DNA from: Chryseobacterium daecheongense
GTDB taxonomy: Bacteria > Bacteroidota > Bacteroidia > Flavobacteriales > Weeksellaceae
Assembly (NCBI GenBank): GCA_027920525.1
Contig: CP115858.1
Coordinates: 3,100,001-3,164,000 of the forward strand
DNA: 64,000 bases
Reading direction: 5' to 3'
A model generated the notes under the pieces. It saw nothing but the letters and a program-made list of their open reading frames with translations, was not told the DNA's origin and did no database searches. A program made the translations under genes and the position numbers. Shown one piece after another: positions 8,812 to 16,477 of the stretch (within the stretch, counting starts at the first letter, position 1; every line of letters begins with the position of its first letter).

Positions 8812-10059
8812 TTACTTCTTTACAATATTGATTATAACTTCAGTAGCTTTTTCCATGCTTTCTAATGCAACATATTCATAAGGGCCATGAAAATTGATTC
8901 CACCAGCGAAGATATTTGGACAAGGAAGTCCCATATAAGATAATTGTGCCCCATCTGTACCTCCTCTGATCGCTTTTATCTTAGGCTCAATATCAGCTTC
9001 CCTCATTGCTTTGGCTGCAAGATCAATGATATGCATTTTTCCTTCGAACTGCTGTTTCATGTTACGATACTGTTCCTTAATCTCAATTTCTGCAGTCCCT
9101 TCACCGTGTTTTTCATTAAATGCTGCAACTTTTTGCTCAATGAATTTTTTTCGTGCTTCAAATTTTTCATCATCATGATCACGGATTATATATTGAAGCT
9201 TGGCTTCAGAAATATCAGCAGTAATATCCATCAGGTGATAAAACCCGTCAAATCCTTTAGTTGTAGATGGTGTTTCGTTCGCTGGAAGAGATTGTGCAAA
9301 CTCAGCAGCTAAAAGACTCGCATTGATCATTTTTCCATATGCATAACCAGGGTGTACGCTTAATCCATGGATTTTTACAACAGCTCCAGCAGCGTTAAAA
9401 TTTTCATATTCTAACTCCCCAACTTCACCTCCGTCCATTGTATAAGCCCATTCTGCTCCGAATTTTGCTACATCAAACTTATGAGCACCTCTTCCGATCT
9501 CTTCATCAGGTGTAAAACCAATCGCAATTCTTCCGTGTTTGATCTCAGGGTGAGCGATAAGATATTCAGCAGCCGTAACAATTTCTGCACATCCGGCTTT
9601 GTCATCAGCTCCGAGAAGGGTATTCCCATCTGTTGTGATCAAAGTTTGCCCAATATATTTTTTTAAACTTTCAAATTTTGAAGAGGAAAGAGTGAATCCG
9701 GTTGCCTTATTAAGAAGGAGGTCTCCTCCGTCATAGTTATCCCAAACCTGAGGATTTACATTTTCACCACTGAAGTCGGGTGAAGTATCATAATGTGAAA
9801 TAAATCCAATGGTAGGTTGGTCATTATTCTCAAGATTAGATGGAACATAACCCATAATATAACCATTGTCATCAATAGAAACATTCTCCAGACCGATTGT
9901 TTTTAATTCCTCAACAATATAATTAGCGATGTCCCATTGCTGCGGAGTAGAAGGAGTTGCTTCACTCTCTGCATCACTTGTTGAATATATTTTTACATAG
10001 TTAAGAAAACGATTCAATAACTTCTCTCTCCATAATTGGTTGAATTCTATAGTACTCAT
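8812..10059 (-). CDS. pepT: Peptidase T (tripeptide aminopeptidase)
   Basis: 415 aa, full length for PepT. It removes the N-terminal residue from tripeptides in the cytoplasm using two zinc ions (M20 family). Visible metal-site motifs: GFISHYDTSPDFSG (His and Asp), LLGADDKAG (bridging Asp), and the catalytic acid pair in FTPDEEIGRGAH. The lid/dimerisation domain follows (VKIHGLSVHPGYAYG) and the last His ligand is in NFHGPYEYV. The start MSTIEFNQLW lies about 20 nt downstream of a TAACTTTG promoter element. Monocistronic. Confidence 0.95.
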   Translation of the reverse strand: MSTIEFNQLWREKLLNRFLNYVKIYSTSDAESEATPSTPQQWDIANYIVEELKTIGLENVSIDDNGYIMGYVPSNLENNDQPTIGFISHYDTSPDFSGENVNPQVWDNYDGGDLLLNKATGFTLSSSKFESLKKYIGQTLITTDGNTLLGADDKAGCAEIVTAAEYLIAHPEIKHGRIAIGFTPDEEIGRGAHKFDVAKFGAEWAYTMDGGEVGELEYENFNAAGAVVKIHGLSVHPGYAYGKMINASLLAAEFAQSLPANETPSTTKGFDGFYHLMDITADISEAKLQYIIRDHDDEKFEARKKFIEQKVAAFNEKHGEGTAEIEIKEQYRNMKQQFEGKMHIIDLAAKAMREADIEPKIKAIRGGTDGAQLSYMGLPCPNIFAGGINFHGPYEYVALESMEKATEVIINIVKK

Positions 10060-10078
10060 TATCCGGTATAAATTTTAA

Positions 10079-10086
10079 CAAAGTTA
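10079..10086 (-). promoter_or_regulatory. -7 element for pepT
   Basis: TAACTTTG on the minus strand matches the Bacteroidota TAnnTTTG consensus 20 nt before the pepT ATG. The short palindrome AGCAAATTTGCT (10086-10097) abuts it upstream. A clear -33 box is not seen. Confidence 0.5.
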
Positions 10087-10160
10087 GCAAATTTGCTGCT
10101 CAGAATACATTATTTGCGGCTGAATATCAGTTATTGAAATTTTGAATCATATATAAATAA

Positions 10161-10187
10161 TTGAAAATCAAAATTATGTTAGCTTTG
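10161..10187 (+). promoter_or_regulatory. Candidate promoter for HMG-CoA lyase gene
   Basis: TTG (10161) and TAGCTTTG (10180-10187), spacing 16, slightly short of the usual 17-23. It lies about 60 nt before the chosen ATG. Confidence 0.45.
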
Positions 10188-10245
10188 TATTGATCGTAGA
10201 TAAACTTGTTAAGTTTTATTATATTTGAGAAAATCTAAAGTGAAA

Positions 10246-11094
10246 ATGTTTCTTACCGAATGTCCTAGGGATGCCATGCAAGGCTGGGGGGAATTTATTC
10301 CCACAAATAAAAAAATTGATTACATCAACTCTCTGATGGAAGTGGGATTTGATGTGTTGGATAGCCTCAGTTTTGTCTCTCCAAAAGCTATCCCGCAAAT
10401 GGCTGACTCTGATGAGGTTGCTGAAAATATAGACAAATCTTTATCAAATACGAAGATTTCTGCCATTATAGGAAATTACAGAGGAGCTGAAAAAGCACTA
10501 AAGCATCAGTCTGTAGATATTCTGGGGTTTCCTTTTTCAATATCTGAAACTTTTCAACACAGGAATACCAACAAAAATCAGGAAGAAGCTTTTAATGAGA
10601 TCATTAAAATGCAGGAGCTTGTAAAATCAGAGAATAAAGAACTGAATATTTACTTTTCCATGGCTTTCGGAAATCCATACGGAGAAATGTGGAAGTTGGA
10701 AGATGTAGAGTTTTGGGCTCAAAGATTTTCGGAGATCGGAATTGAAAATATTTTGTTGTCCGATACAACAGGTGTTGCAACTCCCGAAAAAATTGCCCTT
10801 TTATTCGAAAAAATACCCTTAAAACATCCTGAAATTAATTTTGGAGGACATTTTCATAACCGATATGAAGATTCTTATTCCAAATTAAAGGCGGCTTATG
10901 ACCAGGGGTGCAGAAGATTTGATAGTGCTATTAAAGGAATTGGAGGATGTCCTATGGCGGAAGATGATCTGGTAGGTAATATGCCTACCGAGCAGGTAAT
11001 TAACTTTATGAGTGTAGAGAAGATAGACCATAATCTTAATCTTTTAAACTTCGAGAGCTCATATAATAAAGCAAAAGATATTTTTCATTTTTAG
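10246..11094 (+). CDS. Hydroxymethylglutaryl-CoA lyase
   Basis: 282 aa from the ATG. It cleaves 3-hydroxy-3-methylglutaryl-CoA to acetoacetate and acetyl-CoA, the last step of leucine degradation. The TIM-barrel HMGL-like domain fills the protein: ECPRDAMQGWGEFIP at the start (catalytic Arg and metal Asp), the LLSDTTGVATP strand, GGHFHNRYEDSY (metal His pair) and the Cys-containing IGGCPMAEDDLVGN loop. The frame is open seven codons upstream to a TTG, but the ATG is chosen because homologues begin at this MFLTECPRDAM position. Related DRE-TIM lyases are an alternative, but the GGCP loop favours this assignment. Confidence 0.88.
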   Translation: MFLTECPRDAMQGWGEFIPTNKKIDYINSLMEVGFDVLDSLSFVSPKAIPQMADSDEVAENIDKSLSNTKISAIIGNYRGAEKALKHQSVDILGFPFSISETFQHRNTNKNQEEAFNEIIKMQELVKSENKELNIYFSMAFGNPYGEMWKLEDVEFWAQRFSEIGIENILLSDTTGVATPEKIALLFEKIPLKHPEINFGGHFHNRYEDSYSKLKAAYDQGCRRFDSAIKGIGGCPMAEDDLVGNMPTEQVINFMSVEKIDHNLNLLNFESSYNKAKDIFHF

Positions 11095-11110
11095 AATATA
11101 AAATCAATCA

Positions 11111-11163
11111 GTAGGCGGGTCTTAGCCCGTATTTGAATTATTATATCATTCGGCTTTAGCCAG
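11111..11163. repeat. Small paired hairpins, possible REP-like element
   Basis: CGGGTCTTAGCCCG (11116-11129) and GGCTTTAGCC (11152-11161) share a CTTTAGCC/CTTAGCC core in the space between two genes. No second copy is in this window, so the repeat status is only suspected. Confidence 0.3.
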
Positions 11164-11186
11164 AACCTAATTAACAAAAGAATTGT

Positions 11187-12029
11187 ATGTCCCCGATTAT
11201 TTCAGCTTCACAATTAAGAAATTTAGAAACTCAAAATCTAATCATCCTTGATGCACGAGTAGGTAAAGATATATACCAGAGTTATTTGGAAAAGCATATT
11301 AAGGGAGCGCGATTCATCAATCTAGATACAGATCTTGCTGAAATCGGAGAAGATGCAGCTTTTGGAGGAAGGCATCCTTTACCCGGGATTGAAGAATTTG
11401 GTAGAACATTGGCAGCCCTGGGGATTTCTGAAGATAGCCATGTGGTTATCTACGATGATAAAAATGGTGCCAATGCGGCTGCACGAGCATGGTGGATGTT
11501 GCGTTCTTTTGGACTTAAAGATGTTCAGGTTTTAGATGGTGGGTTTCAGGCGGCTGAAAGAGAAGGTGTGGAATTTGCATCAGGAGAGGAGGTTTATGAA
11601 AAAACTGCACCTATGAAAAATCAAAGATGGCTTCTGCCAACATCAAGCCTGGAAGATGTTGAAAATGAATTAATAAACAACTCTTCAACAGTAATTGATG
11701 TACGGGATGCTTACCGTTATAAAGGAGAGTCTGAACCGATTGATCTGACAGCGGGGCATATTCCCGGAGCAATTAATATTCCTTTTTCTGAAAATCTTGA
11801 TGAAAACGGGAATTTCCTTAAACCAGAAGTTTTAAAAGAAAAATATTCAAAATTATTAAAGGACAAATCTCAAAACCTGATCATTCACTGTGGTTCAGGG
11901 GTCACGGCATGTCATACCATATTAGCTTTGGACTATGCCGGCTTACCAATCCCTGATCTTTATGTAGGTTCATGGAGCGAATGGAGCAGAAGAGAAGGGA
12001 AAAAAATAGCAACAGAGACTGAAAAATAA
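11187..12029 (+). CDS. 3-mercaptopyruvate-type sulfurtransferase
   Basis: 280 aa with two rhodanese domains (about 1-130 and 150-280). The active loop HCGSGVTACH carries the catalytic Cys and has the CG[S/T]GVT form typical of 3-mercaptopyruvate sulfurtransferases rather than the CRKGVT loop of thiosulfate rhodaneses. The first domain has the usual inactive-domain features (LDARVG, HIKGARFINLD, PLPGIEEF). It transfers sulfane sulfur in the cytoplasm to thiol acceptors or cyanide. A strong terminator follows. Confidence 0.9.
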   Translation: MSPIISASQLRNLETQNLIILDARVGKDIYQSYLEKHIKGARFINLDTDLAEIGEDAAFGGRHPLPGIEEFGRTLAALGISEDSHVVIYDDKNGANAAARAWWMLRSFGLKDVQVLDGGFQAAEREGVEFASGEEVYEKTAPMKNQRWLLPTSSLEDVENELINNSSTVIDVRDAYRYKGESEPIDLTAGHIPGAINIPFSENLDENGNFLKPEVLKEKYSKLLKDKSQNLIIHCGSGVTACHTILALDYAGLPIPDLYVGSWSEWSRREGKKIATETEK

Positions 12030-12056
12030 AACCGCAGAAATTCCTGCGGTTTTTTT
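12030..12056. terminator. Bidirectional terminator between convergent genes
   Basis: AACCGCAG / CTGCGGTT stem with flanking A- and T-runs. It begins right after the sulfurtransferase stop and can also serve the leftward operon ending at 12074. Confidence 0.85.
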
Positions 12057-12073
12057 ATTTTCTATTCTGATTT

Positions 12074-12400
12074 TTAGAGCATTCCTAGTTCGAATTTGGC
12101 TTCCTCGCTCATCATATCTTTATTCCAGCTTGGCTCAAAAGTAAGTTCTAAATCAACACTGTTTACTCCTTCTACACTTTGAACCTTATCCTTTACCTCT
12201 TGCGGTAATGTTTCTGCAACCGGGCAGTTTGGAGTTGTAAGAGTCATGATGATCTTAACATCGCCATCCTCAGAAATCTGTACATCATACACAAGTCCCA
12301 ATTCATAAATATCCACAGGGATTTCAGGATCGTATACGGACTTAAGTACTCTTATAATTTCTTCTCCTATATCAGCAATTTGATCGTCTGTAAATTTCAT
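12074..12400 (-). CDS. DUF59/MIP18-type iron-sulfur assembly protein (SufT-like)
   Basis: 108 aa, single MIP18 (DUF59) domain: SVYDPEIPVDIYELGLVYDV, then MTLTTPNCPVAETLP with the conserved Cys. Family members help mature Fe-S proteins (SufT, PaaD-related). In many Bacteroidota such a gene is in the suf locus; here it is the last gene of a four-gene leftward block with an exonuclease and CsaA, about 46 kb from the suf genes in this window. Start chosen at MKFTDDQIAD. Confidence 0.88.
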   Translation of the reverse strand: MKFTDDQIADIGEEIIRVLKSVYDPEIPVDIYELGLVYDVQISEDGDVKIIMTLTTPNCPVAETLPQEVKDKVQSVEGVNSVDLELTFEPSWNKDMMSEEAKFELGML

Positions 12401-12403
12401 TTT

Positions 12404-13108
12404 TTAATCTTGATTGATATTTCTTTTCAACAAATCTTCCTGCCGCATGCGGCGAAAAACATTTGCCAAAGTTAAGACATCTTTTTCACAATAGTCAACT
12501 ATTCTTTGCAAGTCTTTCTCTATGTAGTAGATTGATGAAACCATTGAGCCATCTATATCATCTTTAGGCGTTGGAATTCCAAAAACATGCGCTAGCAATT
12601 CAAGGGAAATAAACGTTTTATAATCTCCGAATTTCCAAAGGTCCATCGTATCGATATGAGGAATTTCCCAAGGTTTTTTTCCGAACATCTGAAAAGGAAC
12701 CGGAGGTTGCATTCCATTGATCAGAAAACGTCGTGCAATCCAGGGAAAATCAAACTCTTTTCCATTGTGTGCACATAAAATTACATCCCGTAGCCTTGGA
12801 CTGTTGAATATTTCTCCGAACTCTGTAAGGAGCTTTTTTTCATCATGATGAGCAAAGCTTTTTATCTTTAAAGTGTCATTCTTTTCTACCATTCCTATGG
12901 TAATGCAGATGATTTTCCCAAATTCTGCCATTATTCCTGCTCTTTCAGAATAAAATTCTTCGGCAGAAATATCATCTTTCCGTTGAAATCTGGTTTTTTT
13001 ATCCCAAAGCTTCTGGTCTGTTTCAGATAAGTCGTCCCATGATCCTGCATTCGGAACTGTTTCAATATCAAGGAATAAGATCTTTTCTAAAGGAATGTGT
13101 TGTATCAT
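12404..13108 (-). CDS. DnaQ-like 3'-5' exonuclease (PolB-exo type)
   Basis: 234 aa with an RNase H-fold DEDDy-type exonuclease domain: ExoI ILFLDIETVPNA (Asp, Glu), ExoII CAHNGKEFDFPWIARR (Asp), and ExoIII DYCEKDVLTLANVF (Tyr and Asp). This is the predicted exonuclease family related to the proofreading domain of B-family polymerases (PF10108 in my recollection). No polymerase domain is attached. It probably trims single-stranded DNA or RNA; the exact role is unknown. Three bases separate it from the DUF59 gene, so they are co-transcribed. Confidence 0.85.
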   Translation of the reverse strand: MIQHIPLEKILFLDIETVPNAGSWDDLSETDQKLWDKKTRFQRKDDISAEEFYSERAGIMAEFGKIICITIGMVEKNDTLKIKSFAHHDEKKLLTEFGEIFNSPRLRDVILCAHNGKEFDFPWIARRFLINGMQPPVPFQMFGKKPWEIPHIDTMDLWKFGDYKTFISLELLAHVFGIPTPKDDIDGSMVSSIYYIEKDLQRIVDYCEKDVLTLANVFRRMRQEDLLKRNINQD

Positions 13109-13122
13109 AAGTATTTTATATT

Positions 13123-13470
13123 TTATCCCACCTGCATTCCATTTTTTACAGGTAGCGAAGGTGCTAAAAGAGTAACATCACTTTTGTTCTCACCATACAA
13201 TCCTAAAACAAGGCATTCACTAAAAAAGTTGGCAATTTGTTTTTTCGGAAAGTTCACAACAGCTAAAATTTGTTTTCCAATTAGGTCTTCTTTTTGATAT
13301 AATGCTGTGATCTGAGCAGAAGATTTTTTAATACCGAGCGGGCCAAAATCAATTTCCAACTGGTAGGAAGGATTCCTTGCCTTTTCAAAATCATTAACGG
13401 AAATAATAGTTCCGCATCGTATATCTATTTTCTCAAAATCTGCCCAGGAGATATCTGGTTTTATTATCAT
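13123..13470 (-). CDS. csaA: CsaA-like tRNA-binding protein
   Basis: 115 aa, a single OB-fold tRNA-binding domain of the EMAPII/Trbp111 type. It opens ISWADFEKIDIRCGTIISV and has the SAQITALY and LAVVNFPKKQIANF segments typical of CsaA, a dimeric protein described as an export-related chaperone and tRNA binder. Its ATG overlaps the stop of the upstream metallopeptidase-like gene by four bases, indicating translational coupling. Confidence 0.9.
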   Translation of the reverse strand: MIIKPDISWADFEKIDIRCGTIISVNDFEKARNPSYQLEIDFGPLGIKKSSAQITALYQKEDLIGKQILAVVNFPKKQIANFFSECLVLGLYGENKSDVTLLAPSLPVKNGMQVG

Positions 13471-13976
13471 GATATTTGGTTTATTAATTGTTCAACTTCT
13501 AATTTCTGCCCTGCATATTTTTGCTGTAATTGAGAATTTTCTCCCATTCTTCTGTAGTATTCCAAAGCTTTATTTCCAAAAAATTTTTTATGAAAATCCG
13601 AAACTTCAGGAATTTGTGGAAAAATCCGATGAAAAAGCATTTCCGAATATGCCTGAAATTCCCTTTCATTTTTATCTTCAATAAATTGACCAGGAGCTTT
13701 CTGCCTTACATGAAGCATTTCATGAGCCAGCATATTCAGAATAAGATTTAAATCAAAATCGAATAAGTTTCTGGGGATCATTACCTTTTGAGGGTGACCC
13801 AATTGTCCTTCAGCAGTCAATAACATGGAATTAGGGGAGAGTTCCTCCCGGAATCCAAAGCCGGCAAAGTTTTCATGCTCCAGGTTAAAAGTGCGGATCA
13901 GATAATTGGCCGCATCTAATATCTGATCATGTTCCTTATATGCCTCAAGATGTAAACTAACCTGTTCAAGGTTCAT
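13467..13976 (-). CDS. Putative zinc metallopeptidase-like protein
   Basis: 169 aa. The segment NMLAHEMLHVRQ is a canonical HExxH zinc motif, and the downstream acidic helix (NEREFQAYSEMLFH) could supply a third ligand. No signal peptide, so it is cytoplasmic. I cannot place it in a named family; an SprT- or IrrE-like minimal peptidase is possible, or a protein that keeps the motif without activity. First gene of the block, overlapping csaA by four bases. Confidence 0.75.
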   Translation of the reverse strand: MNLEQVSLHLEAYKEHDQILDAANYLIRTFNLEHENFAGFGFREELSPNSMLLTAEGQLGHPQKVMIPRNLFDFDLNLILNMLAHEMLHVRQKAPGQFIEDKNEREFQAYSEMLFHRIFPQIPEVSDFHKKFFGNKALEYYRRMGENSQLQQKYAGQKLEVEQLINQIS

Positions 13977-14016
13977 TCAGATGATGTTTTTAACAAATAT
14001 ATTAAAATAATAAAAA

Positions 14017-14946
14017 CTATATTCTAACTACAATCTTTCCTTTTGTACGATGGGTCTCAATTTCTCTGTGCGCCTCTGCTATCTCCTCCATGGACAAGAT
14101 TTCTCCAACAAAAATCTTTAATAATCCTTTTTCGATCAGTTCTGATAGTTTCATCAGGCTTTCCCTTTTAAAAGTAAGCATGGTCCACATCAGATTGATA
14201 TTGCGTTTTTGTGCCAGTTCAATTGCTTTAGGATCATCTTTAGTATAGGAAGGTAAACAAACGACTTTTCCTCTGGGCTTTACACAATTGATTGATCCAT
14301 ACAATACTTCTCCACCCATAGTATCAAGGGCAGCATCAAGACCGGATAAGATTTCCTCAAACCTTTGATTTTTATAGTCAATAGGCTGATCCACACCAAG
14401 CTCTTTAATGAACTCAATATTTTTACCGGAGGCTGTACCACTCACTGAAGCACCGGCTATTTTAGCCAATTGAACGGCAAAATGACCAACTCCTCCCGCT
14501 GCGGACTGAACCAGAATGTGTTCGCCAGACTGAACTTTTAAATGATCATGAATAGCCTGATAAGCGGTGAGACCAGCTAAAGGAGCAGCTGCTGCTGCTT
14601 CAAAAGTGATATTTTCAGGCTTTTTTACGAATACTTCCGGACTGACGGCAATATATTCGGCATAAGTTTGAGTAGCTAATCCAAAAACAGCATCTCCGAC
14701 CTCAACGTTCTGAACATTCTTTCCCACTTCCTCAACAATCCCACTGAAATCTTTTCCTAAAATGGCAGGAAACTTAAGCGTTTTCGATGAAATATGTGAG
14801 CCAGCTCTGATTTTTGTTTCTACAGGGTTAATTCCTATGGCTTTTACTTTTATTAAAACCTGATCAGAAGTAATTACCGGCTTTTCTATCTCTGCGATTT
14901 TAAGTTGGTCGGCCGTTCCAAATTCATTGATTATAATGGCTTTCAT
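14017..14946 (-). CDS. NADP-dependent quinone/zinc-type oxidoreductase (MDR family)
   Basis: 309 aa. N-terminal GroES-like domain (VKAIGINPVETKIRAG, ILGKDFSGIVEEVG) then a Rossmann domain with a nucleotide loop in SAAGGVGHFAVQLAK. The zinc-ligand cysteines of alcohol dehydrogenases are absent, which places it with quinone-oxidoreductase-like medium-chain reductases. It probably reduces quinones or enones with NADPH; substrate unknown. Stands alone. Confidence 0.88.
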   Translation of the reverse strand: MKAIIINEFGTADQLKIAEIEKPVITSDQVLIKVKAIGINPVETKIRAGSHISSKTLKFPAILGKDFSGIVEEVGKNVQNVEVGDAVFGLATQTYAEYIAVSPEVFVKKPENITFEAAAAAPLAGLTAYQAIHDHLKVQSGEHILVQSAAGGVGHFAVQLAKIAGASVSGTASGKNIEFIKELGVDQPIDYKNQRFEEILSGLDAALDTMGGEVLYGSINCVKPRGKVVCLPSYTKDDPKAIELAQKRNINLMWTMLTFKRESLMKLSELIEKGLLKIFVGEILSMEEIAEAHREIETHRTKGKIVVRI

Positions 14947-15092
14947 ATTATTTTTTTATGATAATCTAATGTATGGATTTTATTGGTTTTTTAAAAAGCA
15001 TTGCAGGATATTTTAGATATGCAAAGGGGTAATTATTTCGAAGCCTGAATTTACTGGTTTATTATTAAAGTATTGATATTGTGATTTTTTTT

Positions 15093-15118
15093 AACTGATA
15101 ATCAGTTGCTTACTTTTG
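15093..15118 (+). promoter_or_regulatory. -7 element with palindrome in the spacer
   Basis: TACTTTTG (15111-15118) matches TAnnTTTG. The perfect palindrome AACTGATAATCAGTT (15093-15107) fills the spacer just upstream, where a bound repressor would block RNA polymerase. The start codon is about 108 nt downstream, leaving a long leader. Confidence 0.5.
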
Positions 15119-15226
15119 CGTTTTCATTTTTATTTTAAAAGTTGTGCAAGATTTTAAGAAAAGAGGGTTTATATAAGTGAGTACTCAAAATAAATAAAAT
15201 AGTGTTTAATGCAACAAATTTAAAAA

Positions 15227-15802
15227 ATGAAGAAATTTATAGTACTTAAAGCTTTTATGGCTGTGTTGATTGGTTTTATGGGACTTAGCTTAATATCATG
15301 TAACAATGACGGACCAGATATTCCACCAGTAAAATTACAAGATGTTATTGGAAATTATAAAGGAAGGCTAATAACAAGTCAGGGAAACAATAAAGCTGAG
15401 GCGGTAGTAAGTTTTGCTGTGAAGAAAGACACCATAAAGTTCGCAGACCTTCCCGTAAAAGAAATTGTGAAAGCCGTAGTAAAAGACCCTGCAAAAACTG
15501 AAGCTGCTCTTACGGCAATAGGAAAAATAAAATATAACCTTAATTATACAGCTGTGGTAAATGCAAGTTATAATGCAGTGGAATTAACTTTTACTCCTAA
15601 GACTTTAGAGCTCAATATTCCAATGGATGGAGCGGTGAAAAAAACAATTGTGACATTTACAGCGAAAGAAAAAGGATTTTATGTTGGCCAGAACTATGCA
15701 ATGAAATTTGGTTTGGTCGCAGAAAAAATTACGGTAGACGGAACAGTGCTGACACCGTATGAAATGATTAAATATGATTTTCCATATTGTATAAAAAATT
15801 AA
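15227..15802 (+). CDS. DUF4840-like lipoprotein
   Basis: 191 aa. Signal peptide with lipobox (LSLISC, Cys at about residue 25) then NNDG. The body has GNYKGRLITSQGNN, repeated amphipathic beta patterns and a basic-hydrophobic C-terminus; from memory this matches the DUF4840 domain found in Bacteroidota lipoproteins. Function unknown. It is monocistronic, with a palindrome-bearing promoter and a terminator. Confidence 0.75.
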   Translation: MKKFIVLKAFMAVLIGFMGLSLISCNNDGPDIPPVKLQDVIGNYKGRLITSQGNNKAEAVVSFAVKKDTIKFADLPVKEIVKAVVKDPAKTEAALTAIGKIKYNLNYTAVVNASYNAVELTFTPKTLELNIPMDGAVKKTIVTFTAKEKGFYVGQNYAMKFGLVAEKITVDGTVLTPYEMIKYDFPYCIKN

Positions 15803-15824
15803 GTAATAGTTAGATGCAAAATTA

Positions 15825-15862
15825 AAATAGGTTGCGCTTTGCAATGTTGCAACCTATTTTTG
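15825..15862 (+). terminator. Terminator after DUF4840 lipoprotein gene
   Basis: AAATAGGTTGC / GCAACCTATTT stem around a 13-nt loop, followed by TT-rich DNA, shortly after the stop. Confidence 0.7.
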
Positions 15863-15910
15863 CATTAAGATTTATCAATCATTAAACGAGGCGTCAGGGA
15901 AACATAATCA

Positions 15911-16477
15911 ATGGAGGCAAATAAGGAGCAGATTTTAGTTAATCGTCTTCTCTTAAAAGAAGAAGCTGCATGGAAGGAGCTTTTCGGAGCATATTCCGGG
16001 AATCTTTCTTATGTGTGCTCTCGCTATATCATTGATAAGGATGACGTCCGTGACGTACTACAGAATAGTTTTATCAAAATGTTCCGCTCAATAGATTCAT
16101 TTGAGTATCGGGGAAGCGGATCGCTTAAAGCCTGGATTACCCGTATTGTGGTCAATGAATCACTAAAACATATCAGACAACATTCAGATTTTAAAGTAAT
16201 GATGAACGATTCTGATATTCCTGATATAACGGACGATGAGGAACCGGAAATAGAAGAGATGCCGCAGGAGGCTATGATGGAAATGATCCGTTCACTTCCG
16301 GAAGGCTATAGGACTGTTTTTAATCTCTATGTATTTGAAAATAAAAGCCATAAACAGATTGCGGAATTGTTGGGGATAGCAGAGAATTCTTCGGCGTCGC
16401 AATTTCACAGAGCTAAAGCTATGCTTGTTCAGAAAGTTAAAGAATATAAAATATTAATAAAAGCGCAATATGAGTAA
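15911..16477 (+). CDS. ECF sigma-70 factor
   Basis: 188 aa. Region 2 is at about 25-90 (YVCSRYIIDKDDVRDVLQNS, SFEYRGSGSLKAWITRI) and region 4 at about 120-180 (LPEGYRTVFNLYVFENKSHK, IAELLGIAENSSASQFHRAK). An acidic linker (DIPDITDDEEPEIEE) joins them. It directs RNA polymerase to a small regulon in response to a signal. Its last codons overlap the next gene by eight bases, and that gene encodes the probable regulator. Confidence 0.93.
   Translation: MEANKEQILVNRLLLKEEAAWKELFGAYSGNLSYVCSRYIIDKDDVRDVLQNSFIKMFRSIDSFEYRGSGSLKAWITRIVVNESLKHIRQHSDFKVMMNDSDIPDITDDEEPEIEEMPQEAMMEMIRSLPEGYRTVFNLYVFENKSHKQIAELLGIAENSSASQFHRAKAMLVQKVKEYKILIKAQYE

Noticed and set aside
13499..13751. Overlapping small ORFs within the metallopeptidase-like gene
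   Set aside because: They lie in other frames of a gene with a clear HExxH motif and operon overlaps.
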